Positions 16,485-23,390 of a stretch of DNA of 64,000 nt are shown here, one piece after another. Positions within the stretch are counted from its first letter, which is position 1. Each line of letters starts with the position of its first letter. The notes under the pieces are model-generated. The model was given only the letters and a program-made list of their open reading frames with translations, was not told where the DNA came from and did no database searches. This DNA is from DATFVJ01 sp963727015 (GTDB lineage: Bacteria > Actinomycetota > Actinomycetes > Streptosporangiales > Streptosporangiaceae), in assembly GCA_963727015.1 (NCBI GenBank), contig CAVSEV010000016.1, forward strand, positions 186,001-250,000, read 5' to 3'. A program made the translations under genes and the position numbers.

Positions 16485-18609
16485 GCCTGCCCTCCAGCGC
16501 CGTGTATTCGCGCCGGTAGCCCTTATCACGCGACGGCGGACCCGGTGCGTCGAGTTCCTCTGCGTAGCGCCGACCCGACCACACCGCGCCGGCGATCGTC
16601 GTAGGAGCCCAGGCGTCTCCAACGCAGGTCACAGATCTGACCCCGCGCGCTGACCACTCGCTTTGCCTCTCCTCCAGCGCCAGGAAAAGGGCATCGCGGG
16701 GCATCCGGGCAGTTACCAGCAGCACAGCGTCGGCGGCCACGCTGATTTCTGAGCCGGTGAACGCGCAGGCCGTCCGCGCTTCGCCCGCGCCGATCCCGAC
16801 GAGCACCCGGCTGGTGTCCACGACAATTCCCGCCTCCCGCACCCGCCGCTGGATGTCCCCGATCTCCAGGGTGTGGGCGGTCCAGGAGGACACCAGTGGG
16901 GCAGGGGTAACGAGGCGCACCTCGTGCCCGAGTCTCGCAATCTGCTCAGCCAGTACCCCGCCGAGATAGTAGTGATCATCATCAAACACCAGTATCCGCT
17001 GCCGCGCCGTGCCGGGCCGGCTGAGCGGATGGTCGCCTGTCAGCATCTCGTCAGGCGTCAAAACGGTGGCATCATCCGTGACCGGAATCGCACTGGTATG
17101 CCACCTTCCGACGCCGTCGATCCGCCAGCGTGCGCCGGTAGCCACGAGGATGTCCGTGAAGCCGTAGCCGAGGGCTTCAGCTGACGTGATCTTGCTCTCC
17201 AGGCCAATCTCCACATTGCGGTACTGCCGCAGCTGCCCGAGGCGGTAGTCAACGACCCTGCGCCAGGCTGCCAGGCCGGGGAGGCTGGCTTCGCGGTGGA
17301 CCCGCCCGCCCAGCTCGCGGGTGGCCTCGGTAAGCATCACTCGGTAGCCGCGCTGGCCGAGTGCGCGGGCCGCCTCCAGGCCAGCCGGTCCGGCCCCCAC
17401 GACCAGGACGCTAGCATCGGATTCTCGCGGCCTGATCCGTTCCGGGTGCCATCCTCGGCGCCATTCCTCGCCCATTGCCGGGTTCTGTGTGCATCGAATC
17501 GGCGACATCGTCATGTCGCCCGAGACGCAGATGTTGCAGCCGATGCATTCGCGGATGTCGCCGAGGCGGCCCGCCTCGATCTTGGCCGGCAGGAACGGGT
17601 CCGCAATCGACGGCCGGGCGGCACCGATCATGTCCAGGATCCCGGCACGTATCTGGTGCACCATTGTGTCCGGCGAGGTGAACCGGCCCACGCCCACCAC
17701 CGGCTTCGCTGAGAGGCGTTTGAAATCTGCCATCAGGGGCTCACGTTCGCCCTCGGCCGCGAACCGCGATGTCGCCGAGTCAAGCTCCCAGCTGCCGAGC
17801 ACGAAGTCCCAGACATCGGGGAGATGATCGAGCAACGAAATGACCTCCGCCGCCTCGCCGGGCGTGATGCCACAATCGCCGACGGCCTCGTCGACAGTCA
17901 GGCGGCACGCGACCGCCGCCCGGCCCGCGCATTCCTCGCGGGTGTCCGCCAGGATCTCGGCCAGCAGCCGTGCCCTGCCCGCGACCGAGCCGCCGTAGGA
18001 GTCGGTGCGCTGGTTGTACCGGCGGGACAGGAAGTGGTGCAGGATACTCAGGTTGTGACCGCTGTATACGTAGACGAGGTCGTAGCCGGCAGCCAGGGCC
18101 CGGCGGACGGCCAAGCGATGCCAGCGCCTCAGGTCAGCTATGTCGGACACCGACATCATGCGGGCCTGAACCGGGTCGTTTGACCATGTCACGACGGGCA
18201 GGTGAGCCGGCCCCATGGGGGGTTCCCGGCTCGACAGGTTCGGCGCGTTCATCCCGTTGTGCGCAAGCTCGATCCCCGCGAGGGCGCCCCCGGCGTGGAT
18301 GGCATCCGCGATCCGGGCCAGCGCGGGCATGTCGCCGTCGTCCCAGAGGCGCAGCTCGATATACGGGGTAATGTCCGAACTTGGATGGATCTCCACCTGC
18401 TCGGTGCAGACAACGGCCCAGCCGCCCTCGGCCTTTACGTTACGCATTGCCGCTTGTGCGGTGGGATCCCGGTAGCCCATGCCGTTGCAGTGCGGTACCT
18501 GGAAGAACCGGTTCTTGGCGCGAACGGGCCCGAGCTGCACGGGCTCGAACAGGATGTCGTAACGGGCATCACGCCGGGTAGCGCTGGCCGCCGGGAGCAC
18601 GTTCGTCAC
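16459..18609 (-). CDS. Trimethylamine-dehydrogenase-like iron-sulfur flavoprotein
   Basis: A 716-residue enzyme of the old-yellow-enzyme/TMADH class. The FMN barrel comes first and contains NRFFQVPHC, where Cys41 corresponds to the cysteine that forms 6-S-cysteinyl-FMN in trimethylamine dehydrogenase. YDLVYVYSGHN and RRYNQRTDSYGGS match the active-site region. A 4Fe-4S site follows (ECIGCNICV...C, spacing C-x2-C-x2-C-x11-C), then an FAD/ADP-binding Rossmann domain (VLVVGAGPAGLEAARAL). Relatives oxidatively demethylate tri- or dimethylamine, histamine or N-methylproline. The start is GTG, 16 bases after the permease stop, and the 3' end overlaps the P450 start, so three genes form one operon. 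The substrate is inferred to be a secondary or tertiary amine. Confidence 0.9.
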   Translation of the reverse strand: MTNVLPAASATRRDARYDILFEPVQLGPVRAKNRFFQVPHCNGMGYRDPTAQAAMRNVKAEGGWAVVCTEQVEIHPSSDITPYIELRLWDDGDMPALARIADAIHAGGALAGIELAHNGMNAPNLSSREPPMGPAHLPVVTWSNDPVQARMMSVSDIADLRRWHRLAVRRALAAGYDLVYVYSGHNLSILHHFLSRRYNQRTDSYGGSVAGRARLLAEILADTREECAGRAAVACRLTVDEAVGDCGITPGEAAEVISLLDHLPDVWDFVLGSWELDSATSRFAAEGEREPLMADFKRLSAKPVVGVGRFTSPDTMVHQIRAGILDMIGAARPSIADPFLPAKIEAGRLGDIRECIGCNICVSGDMTMSPIRCTQNPAMGEEWRRGWHPERIRPRESDASVLVVGAGPAGLEAARALGQRGYRVMLTEATRELGGRVHREASLPGLAAWRRVVDYRLGQLRQYRNVEIGLESKITSAEALGYGFTDILVATGARWRIDGVGRWHTSAIPVTDDATVLTPDEMLTGDHPLSRPGTARQRILVFDDDHYYLGGVLAEQIARLGHEVRLVTPAPLVSSWTAHTLEIGDIQRRVREAGIVVDTSRVLVGIGAGEARTACAFTGSEISVAADAVLLVTARMPRDALFLALEERQSEWSARGVRSVTCVGDAWAPTTIAGAVWSGRRYAEELDAPGPPSRDKGYRREYTALEGRRDSNLHHP

Positions 18610-18625
18610 AGCGGTGATTTCCGGA

Positions 18626-20071
18626 TCAGCGTACCCGGCCTTCGCTCTCCCGCCGGATCTGGAAAAACGGCGACTTTAGCAGGAAACGCGCGGCGAGCAT
18701 CAGGACCACGCCGACACAGATGATGCCGACCATCGACCAGGTCTGCGCCGCGGGCGCGAGCATCAGGGACCTTACCAGGATCCAGCTGAGGAATGCGGCG
18801 GCAGCCAGCGGAAGCACGCCGAGGATCAGCGCGTCCAAGGCGCTGCTGAAGATGCGGCGCCGGTAGTAGGCGATGGCGGCGAGCGCGGTGAGGACGTAGA
18901 AGGCGGCATACAGCAAGCTAGTGATGGCGATCACGTCGTTGAAGGCGGTCGCAAGCGACGTGGAGAGCAGGTAGACCCAGGTAAGCCCGAGGAGGGTAAG
19001 CCCTACCGCGAGGCTTGCGGCGACCGGGGTGGCAAACCGGGGACTCACGTTGCTGAGCGCTGGCGGCAGCACCCGGTGGCTCGCCATCCCGTAGATGACC
19101 CGCGCGCCGAGCACGATGCCGGTGCCGGTGGTGGCGATCACCGACAGCGCGAGGCCGAGCGCCATCACCTTGGCCCAGCCGCTGCCGCCGAGCGCCTGGC
19201 CGATGTATACGAGAGCGGAGGTCGAGTTGGCCTGAAGCTTGGCCGGTGACACCACTCCCTGCAGGCCCAGCTGCGACAACGTGTAGATGATGGCCAGGAA
19301 CGCGACCGCCAGCATAGCGGCCTTGCCCGGGTTGGTGCGCCGGTGCTTCACCTCCTCGTTGACGTAAATGGTGCCGTCCCAGCCGGTATACGCAAATATC
19401 GCGACAAGGAACCCGGCCGAGAGGCTGCCGCGCCCGCCGATTCCACCGACGCTTAGCCAGCTCCTGGTAAGCGGGAAGGTGCCGTGATGATGACTGAGCA
19501 CCGCCACCAGGCCCGCGACCGCGAAGCCGATCAGGATCACATACTCGACCAGCCCCAGGCCCACCTGGGTGCGGGCGGTGATACGGATGCCGACGACCGC
19601 GATGATGAGCATGATGACGACGACGGTTGTGTCGATGACCAAATTCGGCAAGATGGCCGTGGAGGTGGAGCCGAAGACGGCGAGTACCGATGGTCCGAGC
19701 ACGACGGTGGTGCTGACCGTCCCGACGATGCCACCCATTATCATCAGCCATCCGGTCAGGAAACCGAGGTACGGGCTGATCGTGCGGCCGACCCACTCGA
19801 AGGAAGCGCCGCAGTTGGCGTTCCACAGGTTCAGCCGGCGGTAGGAGTTGGCAATGATGATCATTGGAAGCGCCGTGAGGATGATGACCGGCGCGCTGGC
19901 ATAGGCGGTCGCCCCGGCGAGCGCGGCCAGCGTCAGCCCCACCGACGCCGCCGGCGCAGACGTAGCCATGCCGATAACGGTGTCTTGCGCTACCCCGATC
20001 GCATTCGGCTCGAGCCGGGCCCCGGGGGCCGGCGCGGTTCCTGCGACCGTCGCCGCGGAATCAACCGTCAT
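18626..20071 (-). CDS. APC-superfamily permease, first gene of the amine operon
   Basis: A 481-residue protein with about 12-14 membrane helices, a second APC-type transporter. Typical segments are TVIGMATSAPAASVGLTLAA at the start, NCGASFEWVGRTISPYLGFL near helix 3 and YTGWDGTIYVNEEVKHR in the central loop. The ATG at 20071 follows AGGAGAGCAG; upstream codons in the same frame look non-coding. It is the promoter-proximal gene ahead of the amine-dehydrogenase-like and P450 genes, so it most likely imports their substrate. A perfect 15-bp tandem duplication lies 21 bases upstream. Confidence 0.92.
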   Translation of the reverse strand: MTVDSAATVAGTAPAPGARLEPNAIGVAQDTVIGMATSAPAASVGLTLAALAGATAYASAPVIILTALPMIIIANSYRRLNLWNANCGASFEWVGRTISPYLGFLTGWLMIMGGIVGTVSTTVVLGPSVLAVFGSTSTAILPNLVIDTTVVVIMLIIAVVGIRITARTQVGLGLVEYVILIGFAVAGLVAVLSHHHGTFPLTRSWLSVGGIGGRGSLSAGFLVAIFAYTGWDGTIYVNEEVKHRRTNPGKAAMLAVAFLAIIYTLSQLGLQGVVSPAKLQANSTSALVYIGQALGGSGWAKVMALGLALSVIATTGTGIVLGARVIYGMASHRVLPPALSNVSPRFATPVAASLAVGLTLLGLTWVYLLSTSLATAFNDVIAITSLLYAAFYVLTALAAIAYYRRRIFSSALDALILGVLPLAAAAFLSWILVRSLMLAPAAQTWSMVGIICVGVVLMLAARFLLKSPFFQIRRESEGRVR

Positions 20072-20091
20072 CTGCTCTCCTAACGTGCTGG

Positions 20092-20121
20092 CTCGCGTGC
20101 TTAGATCTCGCGTGCTTAGAT
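20092..20121. promoter_or_regulatory. Perfect 15-bp tandem repeat upstream of the amine operon
   Basis: The unit ctcgcgtgcttagat occurs twice back to back, at 20092-20106 and 20107-20121. The pair ends 20 bases before the start codon of the permease on the minus strand. Position and exactness suggest an operator or an expansion in the 5' leader; no regulator gene is adjacent. Confidence 0.5.
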
Positions 20122-21038
20122 ACTGCGCGCCACCGGAAAGGCCGCCGCCAACGCCGGAAGGAATCCACATGCGCCAAGCGCCTCATGCGGCCCGGTCCCC
20201 GCCACTCAGCGGCTCGCAGCCGAAGGGCAGCCGCGCTGCCATTCCCGAAGCGTGCAGAGGCCCATCAGGCTCGGTCGGGCTCGTGATCGTGATCGGGCCC
20301 ATGCTCTCCCCCGCGTTCCGCAGCGCCGCGCCTACAGCGGCCGGTAACCCCGTCGGCTGACCTGGCTCCCAGGTTTGCCACCTGCGAGAGCATAGCGGTC
20401 AATTCCGGCAGCAGATGTCAAAAGGCGGAAAACTTCCCGGCGCGCCAGAGGGCTGCTGGACCGCCGTCGGCTGCGGGTGGTGGATGCCGGCGTTCACGGC
20501 TGGGGCCACGCCGCCTGCTTGGTCCCGTCACCTGACCCGCTCCCAAGGGCAAGGTCGCCGTCTGGATCACCGCCCGCATCCGCCGGGATCTACGCCCGCC
20601 AGGGCGCCGCCGCCAAACTATTGGCCGCGGCCGGGACCGCAATTCGTGCAGGTTTCCGGAGGTACAGTGGGTGGCTGCCTGAATTCCGCTGGGCCATTTG
20701 CCGTCGTGTGTGCATGCGATAATCACCGGCGGACTTAACCCGGCCGGTGGCATCAGCCATGCCCTCCTATGTGTGGCTGAACGCGCTGGCGATCCGGAAG
20801 CCCTGTGACAGCATGAGTCATTCCGCCGCCTGTGCACCGGAACCCGCGAAAGCGCGTCAAACAAGCCTCCAGCGGAGCCGGAGAACCTCCCGTGTGACCG
20901 CGCGGAGCCACCGCACCGCACCGCACCAACACCCCCCGGAACCGCCGCATAACCGATAGCCACGGGTGTCCACCGGCCACCAGGAGACATCGGCCAAAGA
21001 GGCCGCGACAAGCCGCGACAACCAGCAAGGAGCTAGCA
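20122..21038. other. Long intergenic region
   Basis: About 900 bases between the divergent amine operon and the small gene at 21039. Frames here are open only because of base composition; no motif or start with a convincing ribosome site was found. Promoters for both flanking units should lie within it. Confidence 0.45.
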
Positions 21039-21317
21039 GTGACCGAGACCAGCACAGCCAAGTTCACGCGCGACGACTACCTGCTGGCGCTTTCCCGCGC
21101 CATGAAGGCACGCGTCCGGGCCGCAGCCGAGGCAAGCTCGGCGTTAGTCAAAGCATGGCAGGTCATCGAAGACGCAGCCCTGACGCAGACGGCTACCATC
21201 CAGCAGACCGAGGATGCCGCCAACGACACCTGGGACGCGTTCATGAACGCCGTGAAAATCGCCGACGTCACCTACACCGGCACCGTAAACGAGGCTAGCG
21301 AGCGCTACGCTGGATGA
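21039..21317 (+). CDS. Small helical hypothetical protein
   Basis: A 92-residue protein starting with GTG behind AAGGAGCTAGCA. It is Ala/Thr-rich and predicted to be almost all helical (FTRDDYLLALSRAMKARVRA, then AALTQTATIQQTEDAANDTW), without cysteines or membrane segments. Base use and the clean ribosome site support a real gene. I do not recognise a family. The ORF is isolated, followed by a 30-bp direct repeat that starts inside its last codons. Confidence 0.65.
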   Translation: MTETSTAKFTRDDYLLALSRAMKARVRAAAEASSALVKAWQVIEDAALTQTATIQQTEDAANDTWDAFMNAVKIADVTYTGTVNEASERYAG

Positions 21318-21435
21318 GAATCCGCCGATTCACCTATCAGGCTGTATTGCCCCGGGGGACGACCCCCCAGGATCCCCCCGCAGACTGTAGCGCCGGCTCA
21401 CTGCCGGATGAGAATCCGCCGATTCACCTATCAGG
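21312..21435. repeat. Pair of perfect 30-bp direct repeats
   Basis: The 30 bases at 21312-21341, beginning ggatgagaatccgccg, recur exactly at 21406-21435, 94 bases apart. The first copy includes the stop codon of the small gene. The spacer holds a G5/C5 hairpin near 21354-21368 that may act as a weak terminator. The arrangement could be a duplication or a scar of recombination. Confidence 0.8.
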
Positions 21436-21828
21436 ACAACAGCCCGGTCCGCCGCTCAGCCACCGGCAGGCGCCTCGAAGCCGCGGACTGCTCGTCTATG
21501 AACGCCCGAGATCTTGCCCGAAGTGCAGGGCCGGTTGCCCGGACATCGAGTGGAACGGCAGCAGCCCGCCGCCCCGCGATGAATAATGGCAATGCTCGGT
21601 GTGCAGCCATGCGTGGGCCACCGAGCCCGTGAACGGAGGAAAACTCGCGAGAAGGCGTGATGATCAGGCAATGCGCCAGGAACGTGAACACGGTTCGGCC
21701 CCATCCAGCCAGATCACAATCTTGCTCGGCCGTCTGCAAGCAGTCTTAACGTCCCGCTGCCGCTCCGCCTCACAGCAGCGCCGGACGGAAGACGGGGCGC
21801 TGGACGTCTCGTGACGGCGGGAGGCATC
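21436..21828. other. Intergenic region before the kinase
   Basis: About 390 bases without a supported gene; it should carry the promoter of the Ser/Thr kinase. No repeat or hairpin stands out. Confidence 0.4.
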
Positions 21829-22812
21829 GTGAGCGGGGAGTTTCGCCGGGAGGCTCGCAGCTTGCTAGCCGGCTTCGCGGCGGGCTCGCGGGTCGCCGGG
21901 TACCGGCTGGAGCAGCAGATCGGCTCGGGCGGGATGGCGGTGGTGTTCCGTGCGCGGGATGAGCGGCTGCACCGGCTCGTGGCGCTGAAGATCTTGGCGT
22001 CGACGCTGGCGGCGGATGGGGCGTTCCGGCACCGGTTCATCCGGGAGTCGCGGGCGGCGGCAGCGGTCGATGACCCGCACATCATCCCGGTGCATGAGGC
22101 TGGCGAGGCGGATGGGGTGCTGTTCATCGCGATGCGCTACGTGGCCGGCGGGGATGTGCGGACCCTGCTGCGCCGGGTGGGGCCGCTATCTCCGGGGCGC
22201 ACGGCATCGATCATCTCGCCGGTGGCATCGGCGCTTGACGCCGCGCACGCCGCAGGCTTGGTGCACCGTGACGTGAAGCCGGCGAACATCTTGGTGGATG
22301 CGCGGACGGGTCGGCCCGATCACGTGTACCTGTCAGATTTCGGGCTGAGCAAGGGGGCGCTGTCCTCGGTAGGGCTGACCGGGGCGGGGCAGTTCATCGG
22401 GACCCCCGGCTACTCAGCGCCGGAGCAGATCCAGGGCAAGCCGGTGGACGGGCGGGCTGACGAATACTCGCTGGCGTGCGCGGCGTTCGAACTGCTCAGC
22501 GGTGCGCCGCCGTTCCCGCGCGAACACGCCACGGCGGTGATCTGGGCGCACATGTCGGAGACTCCGCCGCCGCTGACGTCCCGTCGGCCCGACCTTCCGC
22601 CTGCGGTCGACGGCTTCCTGGCGAGGGCACTGGCCAAGGCCCCGGGCGATCGTTACACCAGCTGCCGGGAGTTTGCTGACGCGCTGCGCAAGACATTCGG
22701 CCTCGCGCCGTATGACTCCGTTTCCGGAGTCGTCCCACAGGCGGATCACCGGCTCCCCGAAGTCGCCTGGCCCTGGCCAGGTATCCGCTCCGACTGCTGG
22801 AAAAGGGCGTAA
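21829..22812 (+). CDS. Serine/threonine protein kinase, cytosolic short form
   Basis: A 327-residue Hanks-type kinase. Visible motifs are the glycine loop IGSGGMAVVF, the VALK lysine, HRDVKPANIL in the catalytic loop, SDFGLSKG for DFG, and GTPGYSAPEQ for the activation-segment end. The GTG at 21829 follows GGGAGGCATC; an in-frame GTG at 21811 is possible. PknB-like kinases normally continue into a membrane helix and sensor, or into WD40 repeats. This one stops about 35 residues after the catalytic domain. A hydrophobic stretch in another frame near 22880-22930 (VATVALAGLGASLAVIW) may be the remains of a lost tail. It precedes the second NB-ARC/TPR gene by 580 bases. Confidence 0.9.
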   Translation: MSGEFRREARSLLAGFAAGSRVAGYRLEQQIGSGGMAVVFRARDERLHRLVALKILASTLAADGAFRHRFIRESRAAAAVDDPHIIPVHEAGEADGVLFIAMRYVAGGDVRTLLRRVGPLSPGRTASIISPVASALDAAHAAGLVHRDVKPANILVDARTGRPDHVYLSDFGLSKGALSSVGLTGAGQFIGTPGYSAPEQIQGKPVDGRADEYSLACAAFELLSGAPPFPREHATAVIWAHMSETPPPLTSRRPDLPPAVDGFLARALAKAPGDRYTSCREFADALRKTFGLAPYDSVSGVVPQADHRLPEVAWPWPGIRSDCWKRA

Positions 22813-23044
22813 GACTCGCTGGTCCGGCGATAAGCGCGGTGCACGTGGCCTTGTTCGAGGTCCCCGACGGTGAGAGGGGCGTAGCGACGGTCGCGTTGGC
22901 CGGGCTGGGAGCCAGTCTGGCTGTCATCTGGCGGATTGACGCGGCGGGCTCTGCCCTCACAGGGACTACTCTCGTCGTACGTAAGCGACATCACGGTGGA
23001 CACGCGGATTGGCCAGGCACCGGTCGACATTGTGCCGTAAATTT
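22813..23044. other. Intergenic region after the kinase
   Basis: No intact gene. A frame at about 22839-22950 has a hydrophobic stretch compatible with a former membrane segment of the kinase. The shared leader element follows from 23045. Confidence 0.35.
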
Positions 23045-23143
23045 CGGGCAAGTAGATTTGGCTGATCGCTGGGCATGCGGGTGTTCCCAATGGCCGATAG
23101 AGCTGACGCGATGAGCCTGACAACATCATTATGGACGGTGATA
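23045..23143 (+). promoter_or_regulatory. Leader element shared by the two NB-ARC/TPR genes, copy B
   Basis: Copy B of the leader described at 10965-11060: the exact 13-base word at 23045-23057, the 22-of-23 match at 23103-23125 and ggtgata at 23137-23143. The gap between the first two blocks is 45 bases here and 38 in copy A. Confidence 0.75.
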
Positions 23144-23151
23144 TACACGAG

Positions 23152-23364
23152 ATGATCTCTTCAGAAAGCTTAGCTCGCGGCCCAGAATGCTGCGGTGTCC
23201 GGCAGCGCTGTGGTGTCCGGCAGCGCTGTGGTGTCCGGCAGCGCTGTGGTGTCCGGCAGCGCTGTGTCCAGCAGCGCTGTTGTGTCCGGCAGCGCTGTTG
23301 TGTCCGGCAGCCCAGCAGTTTCGATGGGCGTGGTACGCACCTCCATCAGCAGCGGCGGTGCTGA
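23152..23364 (+). CDS. Possible cysteine-rich repeat leader peptide, copy B
   Basis: An ATG after GGACGGTGATA opens a 70-residue frame. It begins MISSESLARGPECC and then repeats the hexapeptide GVRQRC/CVRQRC about six times, encoded by an 18-bp tandem repeat. It ends 26 bases before the NB-ARC/TPR start. It is positioned like the short frame at 11066. Whether it is translated is unknown; the repeat keeps three frames open, so openness alone is weak evidence. Confidence 0.3.
   Translation: MISSESLARGPECCGVRQRCGVRQRCGVRQRCGVRQRCVQQRCCVRQRCCVRQPSSFDGRGTHLHQQRRC
23194..23311. repeat. 18-bp tandem repeat array in leader B
   Basis: The unit ggtgtccggcagcgctgt stands perfectly at 23194-23211, 23212-23229, 23230-23247 and 23248-23265. 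A 15-base deleted copy follows at 23266-23280, then tgtgtccggcagcgctgt at 23281-23298 and a partial copy. Leader A has no such array, so it expanded after the genes duplicated. Confidence 0.85.
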
Positions 23365-23390
23365 TGGATCCTGGTCCCGGGTAGCGCGCC

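Noticed and set aside
20418..21067. Minus-strand frames upstream of the small gene at 21039
   Set aside because: No motif, poor starts, and composition typical of chance open frames in GC-rich DNA.
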